In this document: positions 26,743 through 38,200 of the stretch, one piece after another
How the letters are laid out: every line of letters starts with the position of its first letter
Numbering within the stretch: position 1 is the stretch's first letter
DNA from: Gammaproteobacteria bacterium
GTDB taxonomy: Bacteria; Pseudomonadota; Gammaproteobacteria; JASBUN01
Direction of reading: 5' to 3'
Length of the DNA: 64,000 nt
Assembly (NCBI GenBank): GCA_030147845.1
Contig: JASBUN010000058.1
Span: 62,001 to 126,000 of the forward strand
The notes under the pieces: generated by a model
Seen by the model: the letters and a program-made list of their open reading frames with translations, nothing else
Told to the model about the DNA's origin: nothing
Database searches by the model: none
Translations under genes and position numbers: made by a program

Positions 26743-29490
26743 ATGATCGATAGCTTCAGTGCGCGTTCCTCCCTGGACGTTCATGGCCAGACCTACGAAA
26801 TCTTCCGCCTCGATGCGGTCGATAATAGCGCCCGCCTGCCGTTCTCCCTCAAGATTCTACTGGAGAACCTGCTCCGCCATGAGGACGGACTATCGGTGAC
26901 GGCGGATGATATTCGCGCGCTCGTGCAATGGGATCCAAAGGCCGAGCCGAGCAAGGAAATCGCCTACCGCCCGGCCCGGGTGCTGATGCAAGATTTCACC
27001 GGCGTGCCCGCGATCGTCGACTTGGCCGCCATGCGCGACGCCATGCGCGCGTTGGGCGGCGATCCCGACAAGATCAATCCGCTGCAGCCGGCCGAACTGG
27101 TGATCGACCACTCGGTGCAAGTCGACAACTACGGCAGCGCCGAAGCCATGGACCTGAATGGCGCATTGGAATACAGCCGCAACCGCGAGCGCTACAGTTT
27201 TCTGAAGTGGGGGCAAAAGGCCTTTTCCAACTTCAAAGTGGTTCCACCGGATACGGGCATCGTGCATCAGGTCAATCTGGAGTTTTTAGCGCGCGTAGTG
27301 TTCGCCCAACAAAGCGACGACGGCCCAATGCAAGCATATCCGGACACCCTGGTGGGAACGGACTCGCATACCACCATGATCAACGGTCTGGGCGTGCTGG
27401 GCTGGGGCGTCGGCGGCATCGAAGCAGAAGCGGCCATGCTCGGCCAGCCGGTCACGATGCTGATTCCACAGGTGGTCGGCTTCCGCTTGCGTGGTCAGTT
27501 ACCGGAAGGCGCCACCGCAACCGACTTGGTGTTGACTATCGTGGAAATGCTGCGCAAGCGCGGCGTAGTCGGCAAATTCGTCGAATTTTTTGGCGATGGA
27601 CTTGCTCGTCTGCCGCTGGCCGATCGTGCCACCATCGCCAACATGGCGCCCGAATACGGCGCTACCTGCGGTATTTTTCCGATCGACCAGGAGACGCTCC
27701 GCTATCTGCGCCTCAGCGGCCGAAGTGAGTCACAAATCGCGCTGGTCGAAAACTACACCAAAGCGCAGGGAATGTTCTTCGATGCCGATACTGCCGAAGC
27801 GCAATACACCGATGTAATGGAACTCGATCTCGGCCAAGTCGAACCCAGTCTGTCCGGCCCACGTCGACCACAGGATCGCGTGCCGCTGCGTTCAGCCAAA
27901 CAAAGTGTGCGCGCGTCACTGCACGATATCCTTAGCGAACGCGGCGTCATGGCGCGCAAAGATCAGGAAATGGAACGTTTCGAAGGCGAAGGTGGGCACA
28001 CTGCCGTCGGCGTAGAGCGTCAGGGCGAACGCCGTGGACGTTTGCAAGTGGATTATCAACGGCAACAGTTTCATCTAGACGATGGTATGGTCATGATCGC
28101 CGCCATCACCTCATGCACCAATACCTCCAATCCGTCGGTCATGCTGGCTGCCGGACTGGTCGCCAAAAAGGCGGCCGCGCTCGGCGTCCGTGTCAAACCG
28201 TGGGTAAAAACCTCGCTGGCGCCCGGCTCCAAGGTCGTCACGGACTACTTGCGCCAAGCCGGTCTACTGCATGATCTCGAGACACTCGGCTTCCACGTCG
28301 TCGGTTACGGCTGCACCACATGCATCGGTAACTCGGGTCCGCTGCCCGAACCGATCAGCAAAGCCATCAAGAATGACGATTTGGTGGTATGCGCCGCGCT
28401 GTCCGGTAATCGCAATTTCGAAGGCCGCATCCATTCCGAAGTGCATATGAACTATCTGGCCTCGCCACCGCTGGTAGTGGCTTATGCGATCGCCGGGCGC
28501 ATGGATATCGACGTCTTCAACGAGCCGCTCGGTGTCGGCGACAACGGTCGTCCGGTGTATCTCAAGGACATCTGGCCGAGCCAGCAGGAAATTCACGATA
28601 CCGTCGCCAGCAGTGTGCGACCGGAAGGCTTCCAGGCCGCCTATGCCAACGTTTATCAGGGACAGGCACGTTGGGCCAAGCTCGATTCGCCCAGCGGCAC
28701 GTTGTTCGACTGGTCCGATGATTCAACCTATGTCCGCAATCCTCCCTATTTCGAGGGCATGACGGCCGAGCCACGCACCATAACCGATATCAAGGGCGCA
28801 CGCGTGTTAGCGTTGCTTGGCGACTCGGTCACCACCGACCACATTTCACCGGCCGGAGCCATCAAGCCCGATAGTCCGGCGGGTAAATACCTGACCGAGC
28901 ATGGCGTACAACCGGCCGATTTCAATTCGTATGGATCGCGGCGCGGCAACCACGAAATCATGATGCGCGGCACATTCGCCAATATAAGACTGCGCAATCA
29001 ACTAGCGCCCGGCACCGAGGGCGGCATCACCCGACACCTACCGGATGGCGCGCAGATGAGTATCTACGACGCGGCGATGCGTTACCGTGACGAAAATGTA
29101 CCGGTGATCGTCATCGGCGGTAAAGAGTATGGCTCGGGATCTTCGCGCGATTGGGCCGCCAAGGGACCATGTCTGCTGGGGGTACGCGCGGTCCTGGCGG
29201 AAAGCTACGAGCGCATTCACCGCTCCAACCTGGTGGGTATGGGCGTGTTGCCGTTGCAGTTCGTGGACGGCGAAGACGCGCGCGCTTTGGGTTTAACGGG
29301 CAATGAATTGTTCGATATCGAAGGCCTGGACCAGGGTCGCGCCAAGACGGTAACGGTAACCGCGATCAGCGATGCCGGCGTCAAGACGACGTTTAAAGCA
29401 CGCGTGCGAATCGATACGCCGCAGGAGGTCGAGTACTACCGCCACGGCGGCATCCTGCATTACGTGCTGCGCCAACTGGCGGCAGGCTGA
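26743..29490 (+). CDS. acnA: aconitate hydratase A
   Basis: A 915-residue [4Fe-4S] enzyme that interconverts citrate and isocitrate. Cluster ligands are visible as the cysteine in [13 protein letters not shown] (near residue 455) and the pair in [12 protein letters not shown] (near 525). [22 protein letters not shown] and the C-terminal swivel-domain motif [18 protein letters not shown] are diagnostic. The domain order and the length fit the AcnA/IRP1 class rather than AcnB. It has replaced the direct hflD-purB junction found in E. coli. Together with icd it provides two consecutive TCA-cycle steps in this window. Confidence 0.98.
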   Translation: MIDSFSARSSLDVHGQTYEIFRLDAVDNSARLPFSLKILLENLLRHEDGLSVTADDIRALVQWDPKAEPSKEIAYRPARVLMQDFTGVPAIVDLAAMRDAMRALGGDPDKINPLQPAELVIDHSVQVDNYGSAEAMDLNGALEYSRNRERYSFLKWGQKAFSNFKVVPPDTGIVHQVNLEFLARVVFAQQSDDGPMQAYPDTLVGTDSHTTMINGLGVLGWGVGGIEAEAAMLGQPVTMLIPQVVGFRLRGQLPEGATATDLVLTIVEMLRKRGVVGKFVEFFGDGLARLPLADRATIANMAPEYGATCGIFPIDQETLRYLRLSGRSESQIALVENYTKAQGMFFDADTAEAQYTDVMELDLGQVEPSLSGPRRPQDRVPLRSAKQSVRASLHDILSERGVMARKDQEMERFEGEGGHTAVGVERQGERRGRLQVDYQRQQFHLDDGMVMIAAITSCTNTSNPSVMLAAGLVAKKAAALGVRVKPWVKTSLAPGSKVVTDYLRQAGLLHDLETLGFHVVGYGCTTCIGNSGPLPEPISKAIKNDDLVVCAALSGNRNFEGRIHSEVHMNYLASPPLVVAYAIAGRMDIDVFNEPLGVGDNGRPVYLKDIWPSQQEIHDTVASSVRPEGFQAAYANVYQGQARWAKLDSPSGTLFDWSDDSTYVRNPPYFEGMTAEPRTITDIKGARVLALLGDSVTTDHISPAGAIKPDSPAGKYLTEHGVQPADFNSYGSRRGNHEIMMRGTFANIRLRNQLAPGTEGGITRHLPDGAQMSIYDAAMRYRDENVPVIVIGGKEYGSGSSRDWAAKGPCLLGVRAVLAESYERIHRSNLVGMGVLPLQFVDGEDARALGLTGNELFDIEGLDQGRAKTVTVTAISDAGVKTTFKARVRIDTPQEVEYYRHGGILHYVLRQLAAG

Positions 29491-29608
29491 CGCGTTGGCA
29501 ACAGGGTTACATCGGTGCGGTTGTTCGCCCACGTGTCACGCGCAACCCGGGATTTGCGCTAGGCCGCGACGTCGGCCGGCACAACGCGGTGGGAGTGCAT
29601 CGTTACGG

Positions 29609-30121
29609 TTAGTCGGAAAATTCCAAACTCTCACGGATCGCGTCGATGCCGGCACGCGCGCACTGGTCGTCGCGATCGCCGGCAACCTTCAGCGCCGGCG
29701 CCCCTGACACACCGACCGCGCCATAGAAATGGCCGCCGACCTGCACTGGAACACCGCCGCCGAGCAATAAAACTTCGGGCACCGAGTTGAGCGCCTGCAT
29801 GCCGGTGTTTGCCTGCAAGGCGAGCGTACTGCTTTGAAACGAGGCGGCGGCATAGGCTTTACGGCGTGCGACTTCGACGGTATGTGCACCGGCGAGCGGA
29901 TCGCGCGCCAGCGCCAGCAATGTACCGGCACGATCGACTACAGCCGCAGTCACTTGATAGCCCTGCTGTCGACACGCGTGGGCGGCCGCCGCCGCTAAGC
30001 GTTGCGCGGAATCCATGGACAGCACCCGCAACTGTACGTAAGGGCGCTCGGCCGCCGGGACCGAAAACGCCACTAGCGCCAGTCCAATCGTCGAACACCA
30101 AATTACGATTGCTCTGTTCAT
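29609..30121 (-). CDS. exported HbpS/GlcG-family protein (DUF336)
   Basis: A 170-residue protein. Residues 1-24 look like a signal peptide (IVIWCSTIGLALVAFSVPAAE). The mature part is a GlcG/HbpS-like domain: LAAAAAHACRQQGYQVTAAVVDRAG, LARDPLAGAHTVEVARRKAYAAASF, LLLGGGVPVQVGGHFYGAVGVSGAP and DDQCARAGIDAI are standard blocks. HbpS proteins bind haem extracellularly; GlcG has no settled function. The start at 30121 has a strong GGAGGACAGG site; in-frame sequence further upstream lacks one and would bury the signal peptide. It is divergent from purB across 146 bases. Confidence 0.88.
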   Translation of the reverse strand: MNRAIVIWCSTIGLALVAFSVPAAERPYVQLRVLSMDSAQRLAAAAAHACRQQGYQVTAAVVDRAGTLLALARDPLAGAHTVEVARRKAYAAASFQSSTLALQANTGMQALNSVPEVLLLGGGVPVQVGGHFYGAVGVSGAPALKVAGDRDDQCARAGIDAIRESLEFSD

Positions 30122-30258
30122 CCTGTCCTCCCTGCCGGTGCCTGAGTTAGCACGGATTCGACGGTTGCAAGCTGCATCGGTCGGCCGCACGCGCACCGAC
30201 TGCCACGTGCACATGGTAATATGGTGTATTATGCACGCGTTTGCGCAGCACACCATAG

Positions 30259-31635
<1,377 letters not shown>

Positions 31636-31762
31636 TTTGCGTTTTGTGACGTAGTCGACAGAGTGGCGAAGGCAAGCGCGCATAATGGCCCTTGGATGGT
31701 AGGGACGGCTTCCCTCCCGCTTTGCTTCCCCAATGATGTCGTTCACGCTATCCAGAGTCCGA

Positions 31763-31805
31763 CCCGGGCTGCATAACCCCCATCCCGTGCAGCCCGGGTT
31801 TTTTT
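31763..31805 (+). terminator. intrinsic terminator downstream of purB
   Basis: CCCGGGCTGCA (31763-31773) and TGCAGCCCGGG (31788-31798) form a perfect 11-base stem with a 14-base loop, followed by seven T residues (31799-31805). This is the clearest rho-independent terminator in the window. It lies 127 bases after the purB stop; the stretch between holds no recognisable gene. Confidence 0.9.
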
Positions 31806-31970
31806 ATCCGCACAATCCAAACTCCGTGGCATACCAACCGCGCGCGGAATCGAATTCGTGCCGGCAATGACCGTGGTTTCAATGCGCACCTGGGTGACGA
31901 AAGCCCGGCCTGCCACTATGCCCCGCACAATACATCGAGCCACGAACCGTGTAGGCACGGCTTGGCAGGT

Positions 31971-32101
31971 TGTTGAAAAACCCTCGGGCGGCGCCATGCG
32001 GCATTGGAAAACGGCTCAAAATGCTCATTTACTGACGTGTAAACAGCGCGTTCTCGCCGTTTCCGGCCCTTCGTGGCATCCACCGGAGACTTTTTTCAAC
32101 A
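31971..32101. mobile_element. short element with inverted ends, candidate MITE or IS relic
   Basis: TGTTGAAAAA at 31971-31980 and its exact complement TTTTTCAACA at 32092-32101 bound a 131-base segment without coding capacity. Ends of the type TGTTGAAAAA are common among insertion sequences and their non-autonomous derivatives in Proteobacteria. The inner sequence (from about 32003, reading GGCTCAAAATGCTCATTTAC) also resembles terminal sequence I associate with such elements. No obvious target duplication flanks it and no transposase is nearby, so it may be a worn remnant. It lies just before roxA. Confidence 0.45.
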
Positions 32102-32181
32102 TGCTAAACCATGCACCAGCCTGCGGCCGCCCCCCACCGCAACCGCATGCCAACCGGCAGGCGCGTGGTTACCCTGCCGGC

Positions 32182-33332
32182 ATGGGTACCCTCAATCTTG
32201 GCGGCTTAGCGCCGCAACAGTTTTTGCAACAGTATTGGCAAAAGGAGCCATTGCTGATACGCGCCGCAGGCGCTGATCTACGCCATTCGTTCAGCGCGGA
32301 AGAGCTGGCGGGCCTGGCCTGCGAGGACAAGGTCGAATCGCGTCTGGTACTCGAACGCAGTGGACAACCGCCGTGGGAGGTTCGGCATGGGCCGTTCACG
32401 GAAGCCGACTTTGCATCGCTACCGGAAAGCCACTGGACGCTACTGGTTCAGGACGTCGACAAACATCTACCGCAACTCGGCGCGCCGCTGATCGATGCCT
32501 TTCGCTTCATTCCCGACTGGCGCATCGACGACTTGATGATCAGTTTCGCGGCCGACGGCGGCTCGGTCGGACCGCATGTCGACACCTACGACGTATTCCT
32601 GCTGCAGGCACACGGTCGACGCCGCTGGGCGATCGGCGGCCCCGCCGAGGGGCCCTCATCGAACTTCGTATCCTGAGCGACTTTCGGCCCGATCAGGAGT
32701 GGATTCTGGAGCCCGGCGACACGCTCTATTTGCCACCCGGCGTAGCCCATCATGGTGTCGCCCTGGGCGACAGCATGACCTACTCCATCGGCTTTCGGGC
32801 GCCGAGCGACTACGACCTGATCCATGCTTACCTGGAGTGGGTATTGGAGTGTGGCGATCAGCACAGCCGTTACAGCGACGCGGACCTACAGCCCTGTCAG
32901 CAGCCGGGTCGATTGGATGAGCGAACGTTGGAGCGCTTACGCACGCGACTGTCGGCCTCGTTGCAACGACCACGCAACGACGTGCACCGCTGGCTGGGCG
33001 GCTATTTGACCGAGTGCAAGCCAAATCTCGTGCCGGAGCCGCCGGCGGCGACTTACTCGACAACCGAATTCGTGCGCCGCTGGCGCGAGCACGGACAAAT
33101 CACGCGCGACGCCGGCAGCCGATTTCTCTACCTCGAGCAGGCCGATGGCACGACGCTACTGTTTGCTAACGGCGAGGCGCTGGCGCTATCGCCCTCGACC
33201 GGCGACATCGCTGCACGGCTTTGCCGATCGCGCCGGCTTCGGTACGACGGCACGTCTGCCGACGCGGCGCAGGCCGGATTACTGTGCGAACTGTATAATC
33301 GCGGTGCGTTGTACTTTGAACATGAACCATAA
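32182..33332 (+). pseudogene. roxA: roxA (ycfD)-type ribosomal protein uL16 arginine hydroxylase, one-base frameshift
   Basis: A JmjC/cupin Fe(II)- and 2-oxoglutarate-dependent oxygenase of the YcfD family, which hydroxylates an arginine of ribosomal protein uL16. Frame 1 (32182-32676) holds the N terminus and the first metal motif GPHVDTYDVFLLQAHG; it stops at a TGA at 32674. A second frame continues with ALIELRILSDFRPDQEWILEPGDTLYLPPGVAHHG, carrying the remaining metal histidine, and runs to 33332. One extra G in the GGGG run (about 32650-32653) would join the two frames as PAEG-ALIELRIL. The lesion is either a recent deletion or a homopolymer sequencing error. About 383 residues when restored, close to family size. 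The downstream GNAT gene overlaps its 3' end. Confidence 0.88.
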
Positions 33333-33777
33333 CCCCGCCTTTAACGTCGTCTTACTGGACTGGGAAGCAGCGGCCGAACGCGCCGGCCCCATTCGCGAGC
33401 AGGTATTCGTACACGAACAAAATGTGCCACTGCAGCTCGAGTGGGATGGTCTCGACGATGAGTGCATTCATGCCCTGGCGGTACTTGCCGATGGCGCCGC
33501 GATCGGCACTGCGCGGTTACGTCCCAACGGACATATTGGGCGTATGGCAGTACTGCCGGCGTGGCGCGGCCGAGGCGCCGGCAGCGCGCTATTGTGCACG
33601 CTCGTGCGTAGCAGCCGGGAACGCGGCATCGGGACGCTGTACTTGCACGCACAAGTCCAAGCCATCGAATTTTACCGCCGACATGACTTCTCCCCGGTCG
33701 GTCCGGAATTCTTAGAAGCCGGTATCGCCCATCGTAAGATGGTACGTAGCGCCGCTGCTGGCGATGTCGGCGACTGA
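33322..33777 (+). CDS. GNAT-family N-acetyltransferase
   Basis: A 151-residue acetyltransferase. The acetyl-CoA-binding region is IGRMAVLPAWRGRGAGSALL (motif A, RGRGAG) followed by LYLHAQVQAIEFYRRHDFSPVG (motif B). The N-terminal IREQVFVHEQNVPLQLEWDGLDDE sequence resembles ElaA/YjcF-type members, whose substrates are mostly unknown. The ATG at 33322 overlaps the last eleven bases of roxA, suggesting translational coupling with that gene. In-frame sequence upstream of this start lies within roxA. Confidence 0.9.
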   Translation: MNHNPAFNVVLLDWEAAAERAGPIREQVFVHEQNVPLQLEWDGLDDECIHALAVLADGAAIGTARLRPNGHIGRMAVLPAWRGRGAGSALLCTLVRSSRERGIGTLYLHAQVQAIEFYRRHDFSPVGPEFLEAGIAHRKMVRSAAAGDVGD

Positions 33778-33816
33778 TAGGCTATGCTGTCGGCAACAAC
33801 GCGACCGGAATGCCAC

Positions 33817-34329
33817 ATGATCGACGGCGATGAGCGAACGGCAGAGCTGAAAGCGGAAACGCTGGACTTTACCACGCGCGCCGAGAACGGCGCGCTGGCG
33901 CAGCGTCTGGTGTCACAGGCGCGCCGCGAATTGGTTGTTCTCACGCCCGATCTGGAGGCGGCGGTGTACGACGCCACCGCGTTCCTCGACGCCGTCGCGC
34001 GCCTGAGTACCCGTAGCCGCCACAGCAGCATTCGGGTATTGGTCGCGGACCCCACACGTGCGCTAAAATACGGTCATCGCCTGATCGAACTGGCGCGTCG
34101 TTTTACCAGTTCGATCCAAGTGCGCAAACCGCCGCCCGAGCATCGCGATTTTTGTCATGCCTATCTCATCGTCGACCGGCTGGCGGTATTACACAAAAAA
34201 GATTCGAATCGCTATGCGGGTCATGCCAACGTGCACAACCCGCTGCTCGCGCGTCAACTACTCAAAGAGTTCGACCCGATTTGGGATCTCAGTCAAGCCG
34301 ATGTTGAACTACGACGCTTGTATATCTAA
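33817..34329 (+). CDS. DUF7931-like hypothetical protein
   Basis: A 170-residue soluble protein. The sequence FTTRAENGALAQRLVSQARRELVVLTPDLEAAVYD, together with the later HRDFCHAYLIVDRLAVLHKK and NPLLARQLLKEFDPIWD stretches, resembles a degenerate phospholipase D-like fold as seen in DUF7931 proteins; the full HKD motif is not visible, so catalysis is doubtful. The ATG at 33817 has GGAA upstream; an ATG eleven codons earlier (33784) is also possible. It follows the GNAT gene by 39 bases (or 6), so roxA-GNAT-this gene probably form one transcription unit. Confidence 0.7.
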   Translation: MIDGDERTAELKAETLDFTTRAENGALAQRLVSQARRELVVLTPDLEAAVYDATAFLDAVARLSTRSRHSSIRVLVADPTRALKYGHRLIELARRFTSSIQVRKPPPEHRDFCHAYLIVDRLAVLHKKDSNRYAGHANVHNPLLARQLLKEFDPIWDLSQADVELRRLYI

Positions 34330-34350
34330 CCCATCCGGTTTTACGTTCCC

Positions 34351-35181
34351 ATGAAATCAATGCACTCTGCACATGCCATACTCCGGCCCCCGCGCCTGCT
34401 CATGATCGTCCTGGTCCTGAGTCTGCTGGCGTCAGCGGCGCTAGGCGCCGAAACCACTGTGCAAGTCGTCGATCTTCATCACCGTCCGGCTAAGCAAATC
34501 ATCCCGATCATTCAACCGTTCCTCGACAAGGGCGATGTCGTGCGTGCGAATGGCTTCCAGCTCATCATCCGCACCTCGCCGGCGCGCCTCGCCGAAATCC
34601 AACGTATTCTCGCGCGCATCGACCGCGCACCGCGGCGCCTACTCATCACCGTACGCCACACTAATGCCAGCACAAACGACGCGCGTGGGGCTGGCGCCAA
34701 CGTGCGCGTTGGGCCTGACCAAACGCGTACCCGAGCCCGTATCTACTCCACCCAACGGCGTGACGACGCCGCCGCCAGCCAACAGATTCAAACCCTGGAA
34801 GGGAGTCGTGCATTCATTCGCACAGGCCAACTGGTACCACTCGGTGAGCGTAGCGTAATTACCAGCAACAACGGCACCTCGGTGCAAGACAGCGTGCATT
34901 ACCAGCAAATCAGTTCCGGGTTCTACGTCGTCCCACGACTTAACGGTGCTGAGGTAACGCTCACCATCATGCCGCAACGCGCAGCCTTAAGCCGTAACGA
35001 TGGCGGACGCGTCGAGGTACAACAGGCGGACACCACGGTTCGCGGTCGCCTCGGCACGTGGATAACCGTCGGTGGCACGGTGGCGCAATCGGGGCATAGC
35101 AGTGGAGCGATCACGTATCAGACCGAAGATCGCAGCGAACAGCAGGGGACGATTCAAGTCAAGGTCGATGAGATCAAATAA
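34351..35181 (+). CDS. exported protein with secretin N-domain, no secretin pore
   Basis: A 276-residue protein with an N-terminal signal peptide (basic start, hydrophobic LLMIVLVLSLLASAALG, cleavage near residue 33). Residues about 36-100 (VQVVDLHHRPAKQIIPIIQPFLDKGDVVRANG and the following LIIRTSPARLAEIQRIL) form an N1-like module of type II/III secretins and pilus secretins. The C-terminal 140 residues contain VITSNNGTSVQDSVHYQQISSGFYVVPRLNG-type beta-rich sequence reminiscent of the first part of a secretin barrel, but the protein ends before the pore region would be complete. It probably acts in the periplasm. It lies 21 bases after the DUF7931-like gene and 90 bases before mfd. Function unknown. 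Confidence 0.75.
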   Translation: MKSMHSAHAILRPPRLLMIVLVLSLLASAALGAETTVQVVDLHHRPAKQIIPIIQPFLDKGDVVRANGFQLIIRTSPARLAEIQRILARIDRAPRRLLITVRHTNASTNDARGAGANVRVGPDQTRTRARIYSTQRRDDAAASQQIQTLEGSRAFIRTGQLVPLGERSVITSNNGTSVQDSVHYQQISSGFYVVPRLNGAEVTLTIMPQRAALSRNDGGRVEVQQADTTVRGRLGTWITVGGTVAQSGHSSGAITYQTEDRSEQQGTIQVKVDEIK

Positions 35182-35271
35182 TCCGCGCTATCGACGGTAG
35201 GCAACGGCACCGGTATATGGGACAATAGCCGGGATTGTCGGCGCCAGCCGCCGCCTCCCTGCATCTCAGCC

Positions 35272-38200
35272 ATGCCCAAATCCATGAATCGGATCGACCG
35301 CGACGCCGACCGCGTTACCACACCGTTGGCGCCAGAATTACCCGCTGCCGGCAGCACCCTAACCTGGGGCCGCTTGTATGGTAATAGCGTTGGCTTGGCC
35401 CTCGCACAAGCCGCGCGCCTGCATGAAGGCTTGGTACTCGTCGTCGCACCGGATACACAATCGGCGGCGCGCCTCGAACGTGAACTGAACTTTTTCACCG
35501 ACGATACGACGATCGAGATACTGCATTTTCCCGACTGGGAAACCTTGCCGTACGATCTCTTTTCTCCACACCAAGATATTGTTTCGCAACGCCTGGAAAC
35601 GCTCTACCGATTACCCTCGGTGCAGCAGGGCATACTCATCGTGCCGGTCACCACGCTCATGCAGCGTCTCGCGCCACGCGAATATCTGGACGCCAATAGC
35701 CTCATACTCCGCAGCGGTGATCGCCTCGAGCCCGACCAGATGCGCAGGCGCCTGGAACAGGCAGGCTATCGCTATGTTTCGCAGGTCATGGAACACGGCG
35801 AATTCACCGTACGCGGCTCATTGCTCGATCTCTATCCGATGGGTAGCGAGGCGCCCTATCGCATCGACCTGTTCGACGATGAAGTGGAGAGTATTCGTAC
35901 GTTTGAACCTGATAATCAGCTCACCATCAGCAAAGTGGACAGCATTCGCCTGCTACCTGCGCGTGAATTCCCACTTACCGAGGACGCCGTGCAGCAGTTT
36001 CGGCGCGCCTACCGCGTGCGTTTTGAAGGCGATCCGCAACGCAGCCTGATCTATTCGGAAGTCAGCCGGGGGCGGCCGCCCGGCGGTATCGAGTATTATC
36101 TGCCTTTATTTCACGCACATTGTCCACCGCTGGCAGACTATCTGCCGACACGAGTGCTACTAGTCACACTACAGGATGCCGATCAAGCCGCCGAGCAATT
36201 CTGGTCACAACTGCAACAGCGTTTCGAACAGCGGCGCCATGATATCGAACGCCCCCTGCTGTCGCCCGAGGAAATCTACGTACCGCCGGCGCAGCTATGG
36301 CAACAACTAGAAAGCTCGGCACGTATATCACTGCAGCGCTTCGAAACAGTTGAACATGGCGACTGCGTGAATTTCGTCACTTCCGCGCCACCACCACTGC
36401 TCATTCAGGCGCGCGCCAACGAACCCGGCGCGGCGCTGCAAAACTTTATCGCCGGCTTCGACGGGCGTGTGCTGTTGGCTGCGGAATCCTCGGGACGCCG
36501 TGAAGTGCTGCTCGATACGGTGGTCGGTTTCGGGTTACGGCCGAAGGTATACGAGTCGTGGAGCGCATTTTTAGACGGCGACGCCCGTCTCGGCCTCGCG
36601 GTCGCGCCGTTGGAACAAGGCTTAGTGTTACAAGAACCGCCGTTAGCCATCATCGCCGAACCACAACTGTTCGGTGAACGTGTGTTGCAGCAGCGCCGAC
36701 GTAAACGCAGTACGCGCGAATCAGAAAACATCGTCCGCAACCTGACCGATCTCAATACCGGCGCACCCGTGGTCCACGAAGACCACGGAGTCGGCCGCTA
36801 CCTCGGCCTGCAAAAGCTGTCGGTCGGAGATCTTGATGCGGAATTTTTAACGCTTGAATATGCCGGTGGCGACAAACTATACGTGCCGGTATCGTCGCTA
36901 CACCTCATTAGCCGCTATTCCGGTGCACCGGCCGAGAGTGCTCCACTACATCGCCTCGGCGGCGACCAGTGGCAACGTATTCGGCGCAAAGCCGCCGAAC
37001 GCGTCCGCGACGTTGCCGCCGAACTGTTGGATATTTACGCGCGCCGTGCCGCCCGCAAGGGGCATGCCTATAAGCCGGACGACATCGAATACAGCGCTTT
37101 CGCCGCGGCTTTTCCGTTCGAAGAGACGCCGGATCAGCAAGCCGCTATAGACGCCGTACTGGCTGATATGGCGAGCGAACGGCCGATGGATCGTGTCATC
37201 TGCGGCGACGTCGGATTTGGCAAGACCGAAGTCGCCATGCGTGCCGCGTTCGTTTGTGTGCAAAGCGGCCGTCAAGCCGCAGTGCTGGTACCCACTACCT
37301 TGCTGGCACAGCAGCATTACCAAAATTTCCAGGATCGCTTCGCCGACTGGCCAGTGCGCATCGAAGTGCTATCGCGCTTCCGCACCAAGAAAGAACATGA
37401 CCACGTACTCGAAGATCTTGAACGCGGCAAGGTAGACATCGTCATTGGCACGCACAAGCTGTTACAGCGTGGCATCAAATTCAAAAACCTCGGCCTGGCG
37501 GTCATTGATGAGGAACATCGCTTCGGTGTGCGCCATAAGGAAAAACTCAAGGCCTTGCGTACCGAAGTGGACATCTTGACGATGACGGCGACGCCGATCC
37601 CGCGCACACTGAACATGTCGCTTGCCGGCATGCGCGATCTATCTATCATCGCCACTCCGCCGAACGAACGGGTAGCTATAAAGACCTTCGTCAGTGAATG
37701 GAACAACACACTGATCAACGAAGCCTTCTTGCGCGAAATCAAGCGCGGCGGCCAAGTTTATTTTCTACATAATGAAGTAGCGACCATAGAACGCATGGCG
37801 CGTGAAATTCGAGAACTCGTGCCAGAAGCCAGCTTACGTATCGCTCACGGACAAATGCGCGAGCGCGAGCTGGAGCAGGTCATGCTCGACTTTTACCATC
37901 AGCGATTCAACGTTCTCTTGTGTACGACTATTATCGAAAGCGGAATCGACGTACCCAGCGCTAACACCATCGTCATTAATCGTGCTGATCGGCTCGGCCT
38001 GGCACAACTTCATCAGTTGCGTGGGCGTGTTGGGCGCTCACACCATCGCGCGTACGCCTATCTTGTCGTACCGCCGCGCAAGTCTATGAGCGCCGACGCG
38101 GTCAAGCGGCTGGAAGCGATCGAGGCATTGGAAGATCTCGGTGCCGGTTTCATGCTCGCTACCCACGATCTCGAGATCCGCGGTGCCGGCGAGTTACTGG

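Noticed and set aside
31743-31997. 84-codon minus-strand frame across the purB terminator region
   Set aside because: It covers the terminator stem-loop on the opposite strand and shows no protein-like features; better explained as chance.
32640-32676. Programmed -1 ribosomal frameshift in roxA
   Set aside because: The site G-GGG-CCC does not fit the X-XXY-YYZ slippery pattern and no downstream pseudoknot is obvious; loss of one G from a run is simpler.
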